A DNA stretch of 64,000 bases from Setaria digitata (taxonomy: Eukaryota; Nematoda; Chromadorea; Rhabditida; Setariidae). Numbering within the stretch: the stretch's first letter is position 1; every line of letters begins with the position of its first letter. The stretch covers positions 45,170 through 109,169 of the forward strand of contig RCAB01000193.1 of NCBI GenBank assembly GCA_003640385.1. Reading direction: 5' to 3'. A program made the position numbers and the translations under genes. The notes under the pieces are model-generated. The model was given only the letters and a program-made list of their open reading frames with translations. It was not told the origin of the DNA and searched no databases. Positions 31,601 through 46,768 of this stretch are shown one piece after another.

Positions 31601-34600
31601 CTATACCCTATCTTCCCGCGGTTTTCCTCGATAAACACGATGCCCAAAACTTCCTATGGTGCCACTCCCGCCATTACTATAGTGTTCACCTACACACTCC
31701 ATCGTATTCAACATGTCTTGGAATTTTTGTGGCAGTTTCTGACTGACCGCACACTGATTCATATCCAGTTCTTCACGTAAAGATTCCTTGTACTGTTCCA
31801 GATACCTGAAAAAAAATTTCAACTGATGTTAATGGACCAACTTTAACATCTTCTAAGATATTTTGCAAAGCAAAATATGAATTGCGAGAAAAACATGTAA
31901 GAATTGAAATTCACAATGAAAATTTTGACTGGAAGAACTATAAATATTAACCAAGATCGAACAAACTTCAGGAGCTCTAACGAAGCCAGTTAAAAAATTT
32001 ACTTGTATAGCTCATTCAGTGCGCTGAAAATATGAAATCGGTCACGCGAGTGAGATCGCGACTCTTCGGCAAGCAGTGCATTCATGTCTTGATCAGTTAT
32101 TGAAGGCATCTGCCTTATTTCAGCATAATATCTGCAAATTTTTCAATCAGAAAAATTTGATAACAATGATAAAAAAAAAAAGAATTAACCTGTCAACCCA
32201 GTCACGATACTGATATATATCCTTTGCAAATAATAATTTGCTACTGGGTGAATCCTTCGTTAGCTGGTGCTCTTGTGTTGAACATGCATCCATCAGAGTT
32301 TGAGCTACAACTGACAAGCAACCCTCGAGCTAGAAAAATTATCAGTAAATGTCATCTTACAAGAAATTCAAAACACATTATTTAATTAAAGAGTCATTTC
32401 TGACTCATAAAAAAATTGCTCAAGATTCAAATAAAAACAGATTGCATGATGAATAACACGAGATAATGAAATAAAACTGTACATACCTTTGTTGGTTTCT
32501 GAATATCAAATACAAAATGTGGATTCTTTATCAGGTTGACCCAAAACCTCAGAGGTAAGGAATTGCTTTTCCAGGCATGAACGACTTCGTTCTCTTCAAT
32601 ACCGTGCTCCCTAGCCTGAAAAAAAAAAAAAAAAAAACAGAAGAGAGAAAAAATTACGGCGCAAATTACAGCACCAAAATCTAACTTGCTATACAAATGA
32701 AAAATATCAGTTATCAGTTACCTGGTCATCCATGAAGTCAAACATATATTTCACACATGGAATAGATGAATTTGGAGCTGCAGTGGAAAATATAACTTCC
32801 AATAAGTTTTGGATAAATTTTTGAAGTGTGCCCTTCATTGTGAGTAATCTAAAATATTTTTAAAGCTTTTTATTTCCTCGACTGTAGATAAGAACACAGT
32901 ATATTAAATCACAATCTACTTCGTTTCCTTTAACTCCGAATAAACGCATAAGAAGAAACTTGAGACTAGCCTAGTTAGATATATTTCAGTGACCATTTTA
33001 TCTTGCTGATCAGATGGACCATGCTCGGAAGGGCGAACAAGATGGTACAATTTGTAATTGGAATCCACATCTAAAGATCACTGATTATAAAATGTGAATG
33101 GTTAGTGGATTAATCTTGTTGAAAATCGACAATATGAATAATTGATTTTGGAAATACTTGAGAAAAATGAGCTAAACATCATGAATCTATGACTACACAA
33201 TTACGATTGACTAACTGACTTTAGAAGTGAAACCTTCTGCTTATGAACAAAGTTAACACTAACTTGACAGCAAACCTTTGCACTGCGAGTTTGAATTTGT
33301 TCCGAACGGCTTTGTAAGTGTAGGACTTTGTTTTGGTAAAGAAAAAGTCGAACGCTCACTCAAAATTGATAGATTGTAAAGAGAGGCTTGACGTGGAAGC
33401 AGTGCCAGTGTAGCATTTTCAGGAACCTGGGAAAACACTAAAAGTGAATGAAGCTCGAAAGAGAAAAATCGATTGTTAGATTTCGAGCATCTATTTTTCA
33501 CAAATACACCAGTACGCTACGTAAATTTCTCAATACTGAAAGGCACCAGCTAAAAAAATAATACATTGTAATGAGCAAGAGTATTGATCCTCTTCCACCC
33601 GCCAGGTTCAATCTTTGAAGTGCTGTCAATATCCTGAAGAATTATTTTAGGACATGCTGATCTCAGCTCTAAATCAAGATCATTCACAGATGGACGATCG
33701 GAAAAAGCCGTCGTGCGATATTTTGCATCCAGACACTTTTCCTTTACCTGAAAGACTCCGTCTTCACAGAAGAAATAAGTTAGCTGGAAGAAATGATGTC
33801 AGAAGTTGCAGATTTGGTATTCCACATTTACTTGAATAAAATATGCTACTATAAAAGAGACAAAAACGTTGCGCTTTAGTTCAGAAGATTGCAATTAGAG
33901 AAAGAAACACCACTACAAGGAATTGATTCTTTCGTACTGCACAATGTTTAATATCGAAATAATTCATTCTACAGTTCAACCAGTTCACAGATTATAGGCA
34001 TACCTGTGTTATCGAATCACAATCAAGTACTCTAACTGGATAATCCATCATTGCACCAGATGAATGATGGTCAGCAGCAATGAAAACAGTCAACTTCCGA
34101 AAATCAAAAGATGCCCGTAAAAGTTTCTCTTCTGACAAAGAATACCGTGCTTCGAGAGTTAATGCATCCTGTGGGCCCTTTTCCATCTGTTGTTTCATTG
34201 CCCAATACAGCTCATAAAGTTTTCTACCAGCGCACTCCTGTACAAAATACAACTTTCAGCAGAAATTATACTTGAAATTTTTTATCGATTGAAACACCAC
34301 TAATAATTTCTCGTCACTTGCCACTTGAAATTTTTTTTTTGTTTTCTTAACAAACCTTATCTGAGCCTTCAATCAAAAAGGGAAATTTCCAATTTAATAT
34401 AAACTTGCAAATGTGTCAGACATACCGTAAGATACTTATACATTAGGATGGTATACCAAGCAGCCAACATACGTTCTGCTACACTTTCCGAACGGCGAAA
34501 GAGGATCTTTGGTTGCAATCTTTTTTCCATTGTTCGATCAATGAGTTCTTTCAGCAACTGCTTCAAAATTTCAGTACAATATTCCATTTTTTCCTAAAAA

Positions 34601-37600
34601 TGGCAAAGAAAATATTTTATACTTATTAAAATTAGAACCTGCGAGTGCTACTATTTTTTTTTTGCTTAAAATTACCATTAGCACAACCATTAAGAGTGAT
34701 CCGACTGATACACGATCTTTGCCAAGGAAATACTTGTTATTTTCCATTGCACGCACAAATGAAAGTAAGAAATGTTTGTTCATAAGAAGTTTATTGAACG
34801 CTCGAAGACCCAACTCGATCGAATGTGCCCGTTGACTATCAACTTCCAAATCCCGCAAAACTGGGTGATTATGGTAATTATTGGGGAACAACACCTGAAA
34901 TGATTGCAGTTATGGTGAAAATCGAATAAGCATAGATCTGCAAATGGTCTTTTAAGAAAGAAAATGCTTCACCCTAGCAGTATATTCTTTATAAGAGAGA
35001 AATGGTATGAAAGGTGTTCCAAGAGGCAAAACAGCAGCCATTGCATTCATCGATGTCTGCAATTCTGCAAATGCCTCCTTACATTCAGTAGCCACTTTCA
35101 TTTCAATCTGATCGATCTGATTCTTCAAATGTTTCATTTCACGCATATGAGAAGTACTTTTACGCCTGTAATACTTATAAATGATTGTGGTAGGTTAATA
35201 AAAACGAATGCTTTAGTAGTTATATCGTTTTTGTTTACAAAAACTTACTTTGTGAACAGAAAATGTATACCTGTAGAAAACCAGAAGCAAACAAAAGGCG
35301 CCAATGATGCAAACGGTTGGAATCAATACAGCCCCCATTAACTGAGGGGACAATCCAGCTCCTTTCATGCTGTACGACAGATGGCCAACTCGATAACTAA
35401 AATCCACAAGAAATAAGGCCATACAAAATAAGAATATTCCTAGGATAAGAGAGCTGGCTATGATAAGTTCCAATTTTTCTAAAAATGGTACTAGAACTAG
35501 AAATGTTTTACCTTACGTCACCTATTTTCACAAGAACATCCGGATCTGCATCATACGAGAACTTTTGTGCATTTGGCCTTTCGGGAGGTGGTTGGCACGT
35601 TAGCGCTCGATTTGCTAAAGCAGTCAAATTGCACGGTTCACCACCAACAGTCACCGTTATATCTCTCTCTCTTGCAGCTGCATCCAGATATTTGCCATTT
35701 ATTGTCAGATAATCACCTGACCGATAAAACCTTACACCGCTAAATTTCTCCACTATGGGATCCGGAAAAATAGCTAAATGACGCATTCGGAAACCGCTCA
35801 ATTGCGCAATGTCCCTGGAATATTGAAATTACAGTTATTCAACATACATGCAGTATGCTTTGTACAGCATTTCAATTTTTGCAACAGTCATCTTTGAAAA
35901 CAACACTAGATGATAAATTGTACTTGTGAACTGTTGGTGGCCTCCAGAGAAAAAAAGACCAATAAAATCAGAAAAAAAAAAAAACAATAGACCTTACAAT
36001 ACATATTTGAGTTGATTGCATATGTACAACATAAGTAAAACATGAAGTCTATATGAACCTGTACTGAATCTCTCTACTCTAAGGCACTGACATGTTTTTC
36101 TGCCGGTATTATTTAGAGAATGCATTTCTCCCAGTCCATTCCCAGTCCATTGAAATACTCATGATGCACTGCTGCACCAAGTTAAAAAAACGTAAGAAAC
36201 ACCGTTAAGCCAAAACTAATAAATTTCGCAATTTACCTAAAAAAAGCAAGAAAATAACGCTAAGCTTACTCTGTTCGAACTCCATCAAGTTCGAAGCCAT
36301 AGTTTAAGAGCAACGGTTCATCTGCTGTTGGATGCTTTCGCCTAAACAAATATACCAGCTCAGTGCACAAAACGCCAATGATGTAAGTGTTGCGAGCAGA
36401 AAAAAGAAAAAAAAAAAAAAGAAAATGACATCTTCGGTGCATGAAAACCTGTAGAAGGCGAACTTCATCAATTACTAGCGTCATAAGCTGAAAACTACCA
36501 GCTGAAGAATTCACATAAGAACTTTAGAATAAAAAATCAACCTGTTATGAGGAATTTCTAGGCTTGGTGTCTTGCAGAAAATCAAATCATCGCGCACAAT
36601 ACTACACTGAGGACCCTTTATTATTTTTTTTTCATCCCTTACAACCATATGGGGTCGCTGCAGTAATTTGAATCCAGTCCCCATCACATCAACAATTATC
36701 CCTCCTGATTCGATACTCCGTTCAGGTATAACTTGTGCGAATGTGGGATTTTCTCTGAAATCAGTTTCTTCAATAATTGCCCGATATGGAAAACACTGCA
36801 ACCCTAACAAAATACTTAGCTATAGTAGTAGCAGTGAGGATCAATAACAATTTAATAATAATAAATAAAAGATTAAATAAATTAACTGAGATAAATAAAT
36901 AAACAACAATTTATTTGTAGCATATATATATGCTAAAGACACAGACGACAAATGAAGGAAAGGTTAAATTTTTTCAATGAAATCATGTAGAAAGGGAAAA
37001 AGTTTGAGGAGGAAAATACTTACTCATATTTAAATCGAATATTATCATACTCTCGAGAAAAACTGTCAAAAGTGATTTTCAGGTTCCCGTCACTGACAGC
37101 TTCTGAGGGACCAGTCCTACATTCAACCTTGTCATTTGTACGGTTCAATACTACGCATCGAACATCATTTAGTAAAATACTCACTGAAGTACCTGCGTCA
37201 AGATTTTCACCCCAGATTATTACATTCGTTCCACCAAATCGAGGTCCTGGAATAGCTTCACCGAGAAATATAATAATAAAGAACTAAGTTATTTTTTTTT
37301 TATTTTTATGTCAGGTTAGAAATAACTAAAAATAATTATTGGCATTCACAGCTAGTTTGTAAAAAGTATTGGTTTTAAATCACACATGGGATATATACCT
37401 CTACGAGTGATATACTGTAAATCCAGTTTCCATCTTCAACCAAAATTTCAGTATCGGTCTATATTTTTCACAGTAAAAGTTTATCTTTTCCAGAAAATAA
37501 CCAAAAAAAGAACTTTATAATTGCACAATTAGCGTTAAAAGCCATTAAAAGAAAGGTACTATTACTCTGTGGTACTTTTACACTGCTCTCAAGCATTACA

Positions 37601-40600
37601 TTATATGCCGTACTGTGTAAACAATTAATTACAATACCTTTAGTAGGCTCCATATTCTTTACAACAGGATCGACATATGTGAAACTATCATTCGAGATTG
37701 CAGTATATTTGTGCTCTTCGCGCAGTTTTATAACAACTGGATAACGTGCTGGTATCGGCGTTGGACTCTGCCGTGTACGACAAATGATGCGTGATGCAGT
37801 AACGTAAGAGCGTTCATCAACATCACAACGCACGTTCGCTGCCGTCACTGCTTCCTCCACAGTTTTGTAACTATGACCGAGATTTACGCCATCAATAATC
37901 AGCTACAACATTTGAATAAAAACAGTTTCACTAATTCCTTATGAACATATCTACAATCAATTTTAATTTACTACGCGAAATATATATATATAAAACCTTA
38001 GAATCAATATTCAAATAAGTTTCAGGTGAATCACTTACTGTAGTACCACCAGCGAGAGGTCCCTTTTTTGGATTGAAATCAGTTATTACAGGATATGGAC
38101 AAAGCTGAGATCTGAAATGAAAAATTATTTCAGAAAATATGATGGAACTAAATGGTTCTTCGAATTATACGAGAATTACCTATTACGCAGTTAATAATTT
38201 CACGCCCTCCGAATGCTACACAATATACCTGTCCAGCCAATAATCTATCTTCGTTGTCACGGGACAGTTTTCTTCTCGCGTGCATTGTTTCTCAGCTGGA
38301 CACCAGCCACAATCATATTTGTCGCCACTAAGAACCAAACACAGTCCGCAATTCGATGCAAGTGATTCGCATTTGTACATCACAATTCTTATACCCTGAC
38401 TGTTGTCCAGCGCGAAGCCCCCATGACGTCCCTCCGAGGACCAAATGACCGAAAAATTTGCAACGGCAGTGCCATTTCCATATCCCGGTCCATAAAAATC
38501 AAATTTCATGTCATCACAACTGAAATATATTTATCCAGCAGATGCCAACACCAGAACTATAGGACAAAAGAAAATACTGAAGAAAACATGGCTGTTATTT
38601 TTTTTTTTTTTTGATAACTGAAAACCATATGATATAAAAATTTTGGAAGCGAACGATTAAAAAACCCTGACCCGTTCGAAACGGGAGAGGATACAAATGA
38701 AATAAGCAACATTATGATGACGAACTAACATGATAACACTGCCCTTTTTTTTTGCTAATCTTTCATGCATACTGTGTTCGATCTTGAACTGACATTTGAA
38801 ATCCGTCATAAATTTCCTTGCGTTTTCAACAACTACTGATATTTGACGATTTTTACCAGATGCAACAAAAAAGTCCCTTTCAGCAGCAACAATACGTGGA
38901 CAATGTGACGGCCCTTTTCGGCTTGATGGTCCACTTCTCTAAGAAGGAGATTCACTTTTAAAAAGGCAACTATCAAATAAAAAATAAGCAAATTGAAGTT
39001 ACTTGAATCGCCTGTTACTGCTTGGTCCAAACCACTCTCATAATTGAAATTCGATTTTATTCTTGAACACAAACCTCAACTCCATTGACAAGCTGCTGAG
39101 AACGACAGCGATTTTCAGTAGTAGATCCCGCAACACACTGATTCGATTCTATACACCAGTCACAAGGAAATGAACTACTAACGCAAGCACTACACAATTT
39201 GAAACGAGAACAGTCATAAAAAGTAAAATTTGTGTACGCCAGTGGTGGTCCTTCAATACTGTTAGAAACCGCAAGTCGAGCGACCAGACTGTGTGCTCCT
39301 GATGGAATTTCTGGTAAACTATTCGGTGTTGGGCACCTAAAATAATCAAGCTCCTAAAACCATAAAACATTTCACTGATAATAAAAAGAACACTTGCTAT
39401 TTGTTATAATATAGTTTACTAACCTGACACGATTATCCAAACCACCATTTGGTTGTGCAAGTGTTGAAAGGGACCCGAACAAAGTGCCAAAGTCGAAAAT
39501 ACACGTTAACTGTCCGCCCAAATTTGGCAGATTTTCGAGCTCGATGTTCAGAAACGAGGCACTGGTTCTCTGCATTTTGTCAGGCTCCACCCTACTTATG
39601 CTAAAATAAGTTCAACGACACCGGTAATATTTTTCCGGTATATATATAAAAATATTTCTTCACCAGTTAACAAGAAAAGCAGGAGCTCTGTAATACTCAT
39701 CCTTAAGTGAATTTGAAACTGAAAACTGTACGCAGGACAACGGCCATTTCGATAAGTGAGCCAATCATGCGCTGTAGATGGTATGGATTTCGTGCAGTCA
39801 TTTTCTGGAACACATGCGTTATTCAAAACACACCAGCCACAATATGGATCCCGCTGAGCCAAACAGCTGTGACAGTCACCCGCTCCTCCACACTGGCGAA
39901 CTTTGATTTTGACTACCTAAAGTCTCATAATCAATATAAAATATCAAAAAACTCGCCATACTAAAATAGTGTATAAAATATAATGCAAAATAATAAGCCA
40001 CATGACTGAGCTAATAAAAGGAAATTTTTTACAAAATACAAACCATCCCTAACAAACCTTCTTTGGCGTAAGAGCGTAGATGAAATCTCCCGTAGCATCC
40101 AGTTCCAAATCCTGAAGTACTGGCTTACCATCACCAATTTCCAGAGAGCGATATATAAAAGCAGAACTGCGATTCTCTATTACAACCTGAAAAGTAAGTG
40201 ATCTTTGAACGTAACTATACACTGAGTCATCTCACCTTACCAGAAGTATCTGACAGTGTTGAAAACAACGATTTGACAATATCTAAGCGGAAACCTCCAA
40301 TATGAGAACATGATGCAGTGCACTGACTCCTAGATATACTTGTTAAAATACTACTGCGTTAATTTTTCAGCAGCCACATATCACTGTCAATAAAGTTTAC
40401 TTTAAGAAGTCGTCCATCATATGTCCCAATAAATGCAACGGTGTACGCACGTGTAGTGTTTGTTGCAATAGAAGAAAATTGTGCATCATGTGTTATTAAA
40501 GCTGCGTTTCCTTCAACTGGTATCTCACCCCCAATGTGACTATTCACATCCTTGCCACACAACACTTCCTGTCCCATATATCTAGTTTTGATACATCGAT

Positions 40601-42937
40601 CTGTTGATTTAAACCAAGGCAGATTCTGCAAATGAAGGGAATATTTTTGGTTATTGCATAAAAACAAGAAAATATAACTTCTTATGTAGTATGACAGCGG
40701 AAGAAAAACGTTAAATTATTTCTGTATTAAAAATTAAATTATTCACCTTATTAGTTTCACCTCTGAAACACAATTCAATATTATTCAAAAAAATCTTCTC
40801 CACCATCGCCATTGAATATACACAAATCGCACTTTGTGATGAAGGTATAGTTTCCTCCAGACTCCATCCTTTTACAAAAACCCCATATAGAACATCGTCC
40901 TCAACACTGTAAGAAAAGAAAAATCGAAAATCCATCTCAATTTGTTGCAACTTAAATGCCATCCAGAATCACGACTAATTCACAATACATAACTACAAAT
41001 ATTATTTTTCCATTAATTATACAGTGTAACCTTTAAGTGCCATTTAAAAACTGCAAATATACAAAAATTTAAATGCGGTCGAACCTTATACCCAATGATA
41101 ATGCCAAATCATATCCTGGCTTTGATAAATATACATCTTGTACGAGATTGTAGAGTTCGTTTTCGTGAGCACACTCAAGCGGGACTTCAGTATAGCTCCA
41201 AAAATGAGCATCACTAGTACAGATTCTAATCATTTTGGAAATGTAGGGCCAGGATCCTTGAGTTGTGTCACCTTTTGGCTGCCGAGTCACAAAGTAAGCA
41301 AATTTACCACTTTGAAACCCACCAACATACTCGATTCTGGAACAAAACCTCCATTAATCATGATGTTTTAATTTCAAGGTGATAGATACTAAAAACAAGA
41401 ATAACTTACTTATAGGGTCCTCGAAACTTTCGTTCCAATTTGATTTCTGTACCTGTACCGACCCCTTGTGCAGACACATCAAAAAGACGGTTTTGATCAA
41501 GGGATAACGATGCTACTGCCGGAACATCGTCACGAAATGGTCCGCCATTTTGTACAAAAGTTGAAGCTACATAAAGGACATCGCCTAAAAGTGTGTACAG
41601 GATTTGTACACATTCTACACATCTATATATCCCTATTTGAAAACATTTCTAAATACTACCAGCATTTTAGAGCTAGTAGTTTTTCAAATATATAATATAG
41701 GAAAAAATGCCTACAGCGATAAAAATGTTGAATAAGAAAGATGATCACTTTGTATATTATCCTGACTAATGAAAGTTCCAACAAATATCACAGTTGATGA
41801 ATTTTGATCATTTGCTACAATATGCTGTTGGGATTCTTTGATCACATCTTTCTGATCAATATTATATAAATTGCGCCATCGACACCGACCCTACAATTTT
41901 CAATAAATGGACTAAAAAGTTTCATCCAAAATAAACTGGAAGTGGAAATTCTGTGATATTTAACAGTATAAATAGGATAATGGACAAATAATTTGCCATT
42001 CCAATTAGTGTAGTTAACGCATAAGGTAATCTTAAAAACAATGTTTCAGCTTTGGAAGGGCTGAAAAAAAAAAACCTGGAACAGGCTTGTACATTCGATC
42101 AACTTTGAGCTTCTTTCATAAACAGCCAAACCTTTCGTATATGAATTCTCTGCTTTCCTGCGCACATTTGACGATAAGCAAGAAGCTTTATCTAAAAAAA
42201 AAAAAAAAAAAAAATGCTTGCATTTCTCTAATTAGATGTAACTACACCTACAGCATAAACTAATTTATTATGATGAGGATGTATTAGTAATATGGAACTG
42301 ACTAATCTGCTTATTCAACTTGAACAAAAAAATCCAGAGATAGCGTAACTTTTAACTTCGACAAGTCTGTAAAAATCCAAGCCAGGAGAATACTACAAAG
42401 CCTTTGTGATAAGACACTGAAACCCATATGATTTCCGATGAATGGAAAAAGTTACAAATTATTTATAGTCTAACTACCAGTACATTATGCCCGACATAAT
42501 ATAAGAAATGAAAGATAATTCACACAAACAAGCAACCATTTCCCTTTACTCCTTTTCGATTTTTTAATATGAACTAACAGTATCAAATTCTACTTAATAA
42601 TTTATGTCGCTCTTGAACCGCACCATAAAGTTCAGATACAAATACGAACGTACTTGGACATTCAACAGAGTCTTCTTCAGGGCCAGTTGAAGTGTGCACT
42701 TTGACACTAAGATCTGGATGGTTTAAATCGTACAGATTGTTCACTCCGCCAACATAGAGACGACCTGTGGATGGATCGATGACCTAAAACTCTACATATT
42801 TAATGACTAGTGTGCACGTATGGAAGTGAAAACTTTTACATACCCTCTCTGAAGTCTGCTTTCACAAACACTTTAGCACCCTTCTTCCATTCGGCTATGA
42901 ATTCTGTTTCTTTAAACGTGACAATATCAGCCAGTTT
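31601..42937 (-). CDS. Plexin, semaphorin receptor (N-terminal exon not resolved)
   Basis: Plexins bind semaphorins outside the cell and inactivate Rap-type GTPases inside, steering cell and axon movement. The Sema domain runs from about 42.9 kb to 40.4 kb ([38 protein letters not shown]). A PSI domain follows at 39.9-39.77 kb ([20 protein letters not shown]), a second at 39.3-39.1 kb, and a third at 38.5-38.2 kb ([17 protein letters not shown]). IPT/TIG domains lie between 38.1 and 35.5 kb ([28 protein letters not shown]). One membrane span, [20 protein letters not shown], is near 35.3 kb. The cytoplasmic GAP has both arginine segments ([11 protein letters not shown] near 34.7 kb; [12 protein letters not shown] near 34.5 kb), split by the Rho-binding segment ([13 protein letters not shown] near 33.6 kb). 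The tail continues past the usual end with [20 protein letters not shown] and stops at 31601. C. elegans has plx-1 and plx-2; I cannot say which this is. Confidence 0.95.
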
Positions 42938-43590
42938 TCTGTGGAAACATTAATTTGGAAAGGTGATCCTACCTATAAGGATGAAAATGAGGGAACAACG
43001 GAAATTCTAAACCTTAATTAGAAAAATGTCAACATTGCAAGAAATTTTTACAACCAACTAAACTGAGAGAGACCTAACTAATTCAAGTAGAGAAACAAAT
43101 ACTTGCAACAGCACCAAACACCCTGCTGATCACTTTTCATAATGAAGGATTTTTGATTATCATTTAAAATTAATTTTTCCAACATTGCTACGTATTTCTA
43201 CCTCCGTTTCCTGAGAGCTGGAAACGAAACATAACTCCTTTTTATCTGAATTATATGTTGGTTCGACTGTTTTTATAAGCCCAACAATATATTTATTTAG
43301 ATCAGTTCAACAATTCCCCTGTTTTTCCAATAGTGAAAACTATAATTTTATGAAAAGTAACGGACATTTTGTCATTCATCGGATATGATGGCAATAAACC
43401 TTTAAAAAGTTGATAATGATTTTATCTGGATCATTCCGTTAATTCTATGAAATCATGCCACATGCTTTGAGAGATTAGGGGGTTGATTCAGAAATGAGCT
43501 AGTAAATGAGGAGACGTTCCTATTCATCATTTCATGTTCCCTTCAAAGTTTAATTCTTACAAAAATTTTGAAAAAGAAACGAGAACAAAC

Positions 43591-43818
43591 CATTTTTTCG
43601 AACGGAAGATTTTCGTTGTGGGCATTTGGACTGATAAATTCGGCTACAATATCTTCTGACAATGAACTGGAGCTTGCAATAGCAGATCTGTTGAACAGTA
43701 ATTGGAAAACTAATGGTATAACAAGGCAACGGTTCAGCTGGCCAAAGGTAACAACTGTTAGATGATGAAGGTGCAAAATGTATTGCGATAACTGATGGCG
43801 CATCACATCTATTGTCAC
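43591..43818 (-). CDS. Open segment upstream of plexin, doubtful first exon
   Basis: Two minus-strand frames stay open here. One starts MTIDVMRHQLSQYILHLHHL and has a hydrophobic stretch (CLVIPLVFQLLF) that could serve as a signal peptide, ending at an ATG|GTTTGT donor. However, that donor leaves phase 0, while the acceptor of the first clear plexin exon (42937) needs phase 2, so the join fails as drawn. Either another exon lies between, or this is not part of plexin. Confidence 0.25.
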
Positions 43819-46768
43819 ACTTCATTTCATATCAAAATCAAAGCAACTAGGCAAATAATTTCCGAAATGCTGACAACTGTCCAATGCTTCGTCTAAATTC
43901 CTTGGATTGCCGCTGACTGCTGATTTTTCAGCTGAAATACCTAAGGAAAAAAGAACAGTATAAATAAATCGATATTATAAGCGCGAACGCCGTCAATAAT
44001 AAGATATATTACTGGTCTGCTTCATCAGCAATTTGGAAAACAGACGCATGAGGTTAACTCCCTAGCTTTTTCTATTAATTAGGAAGATAATAGGTAATTT
44101 AAAGTTATCTAATTCCTAAAACCTTTTATATCTTTCACTCCACTTCTATCAGACCTTTTACATTCTTTTAGCTAATATATAATGCACGTTAATATTTTCA
44201 GACAAAAAAATTACTGCGGAAAACCGTTCTCGGTTAGCGATATAGACGTAGTGCTTCCGAAACATTGGCATGCACATGTAACTGCCTGCTATGCTTACAA
44301 TTATTATTGTGATAGAAAATTAGACGGTAAATGCTTCTTTTATAATACTTAATGTCAAATTTAAAACAGTTTAGTCAAGGGTTAATCGTCCAGCCAATTT
44401 ATCAACCGCAGTGTATATGCCACTAAAGTTATTGTCGATTTCTGCACCCGAAAAAACTCTAGAAATGGAAGTTTAAGCTTACAGCTGCATCTTCTACAAA
44501 GACGAAGACCTTCATGTTTTAAAATTAACGTTGACTGACATAACAGCAAAAAATTCTCTCGATCAGAAACTGATTTATGACAAAAACTAATTCAATTGAT
44601 GCAAGAGAAAAAAGTACCGGAGATAAGTGTAGTCACAATTTCAACCTATTCTGTTAGATATTCTTCTTCAAGAGACCAAAATGACACGGAAAACATACGC
44701 CTAAATTAGCATTTGCGAACTGCTGTGAATAATACTTTTTTTCTCTCCAAAACAAGGGGCAGGGTAATCAAAAAAGTATCAGTTGCAAGGAAAAAATTTA
44801 TCCAAATAGAAATCGAATGAGTCAAGGAAGCTATTACCGTATGTTTGACGAATAAAGCCAGACCATTCGAACCATTAACAGACTTGTCCATGTATCTAAC
44901 GTAAAATAGCTTGATAACTGATATAGTACAGTAGTGTATGGGTGCCACCGTCTTGATGCGAATGTACAGTTTTAGTAATGTCTTAAACAACAATTTCTAC
45001 GCTAAAATTAAAAGCTATCTAGTTAACACAGTAATATAAACCTATTTCAATAAACGTGTAACAGCTGTAATCTTGATCAACTTTTTACGAGTCATTGAAG
45101 GTTTTATAAATAACCGCACAATGTTCTCAAAAGGAATTCGTTATTGATACAGCTGGTTTTCTTTCTATGCCTTCATTACAACTTGTTTTCTATATTTGAA
45201 GATGCTGAATCTCAAACAGTGACGAATTCTGTATTGACAGAAGAATTAATTCTCCAGAAATTCATGTAAGCAGTTAGAATATGTAATTGAAAGTAATAAA
45301 GAAAAGATAAAACAGTGCAAAGGGAGAACTGATGCGCTTTGTATAGCCTGATTGGGCGAGCAAGGATATTTGCTAACCGAATTTGAAGACACTAGAAAGA
45401 CACTAGACAGCATCCACTAGCTTCCGATGTTAGTCCCGATTTAGCTATTCAATGAGCTATAATTAAGGAACACAAGAGCCGCTAATGATAGAAAAAAAAA
45501 AGCTAAGGAACTGATACTGCTTGTTAAATCAAATGCATGAGCAGTAGTACATCATGGAGATACAGCCTAGTTTATTCCATACTTTACTGTACTCAACGAT
45601 TTTATCAGTGAATAAATCCAAACTAGAGGCACTTTTTTTAATTGCTAGCAATTCTGGAACAATCCTATTCTATCTTCTGCAATTTATGTACCATAAGTAA
45701 AATGTTCCCAGCTATGCTGGATGTACACGCCAACATTCTAGCCATCATTACACCAAATCGAGCTAAGGAAACATTCCAACTCAAATGCAACTAAGTGAAT
45801 GCTAATCATAGGCATAAAAAAAAAATCAAAGAATCGGAAGCTTGCCATCGAATTTTTGAGTTACATGACAGTGCAAAAGGGCAGGAAAACTGAATGGTAC
45901 AGTCGCATTCATTAATATTTATTAAACACTATTTCCACCTCAATTCCAAGAAGTTCCACTGAAGTGTGCTGAAGGTAATAAAATATTTAAATATCGGTCG
46001 TTTAGGGCTTCCTATTTCTAGTTATTACAAAAATAAGTAAACAAAGAAAATTATGGATTTAGAAAAGCTGGAAGTGCGATTTTCATCATCAAAGCAAATC
46101 ATTTCTTCAACGAAGTTTTGACTTGTTTTAAAAGGTTTGCCCGAAGGAATGAAATGCATTTAAATTAGCAAATAATATCAGCACATGATCACATAGTAAC
46201 AGCAGAGATGAAATTAAGGTTCCTCGAATTATACGTGCTAGAACATTCAAAATGCTGCGAAACTTGCGTCATTTCTCCTGTCAGAAATGATAGCAATTTA
46301 TTTTCAGACACAACTTCTGAATCTATAATAATTATAATGAGGAACAAGGATTTATCTACGCGTTACATATTTATGCAACAAGCATTTGATAAAAATCAAC
46401 AGTTGAAAATTGTACTAGATATCACTAATCTCAAAAATTCCTTCCCTACTTTTCAGCTGCAATATAATCCTGAGATTAGGTCTTCAGAAAAAGACGAGTA
46501 TGGGAATGAACGAGTAGAAATGTTTCAAATTAGAAAATGAAAGAAACAAACGAAAAATTATCCAGCAGTTGTTGTAACGAAGCATAATCGATGGATTGAG
46601 AAAACGAAAAGACAGATGAATAGATGCATTTAGCACAAAGCATATACAAGTGGGACTTAGTTGACTGCTGACCAATTATAGATGATGATGGACCAACTGG
46701 GGGCATTAATAATAGCCGTTGCTTACATTTTTTCCATAATGCAATGAAGTGAAAACTGCATTACATAC

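Noticed and set aside
38671..38685. CCCGTTCGAAACGGG hairpin resembling a tRNA T-arm
   Set aside because: No acceptor stem, anticodon arm or D-arm in the flanks; it is a short palindrome in a plexin intron.
46208..46540. 110-codon plus-strand frame, considered as a retrotransposon piece
   Set aside because: No reverse transcriptase, integrase, gag zinc knuckle or LTR could be found around it.
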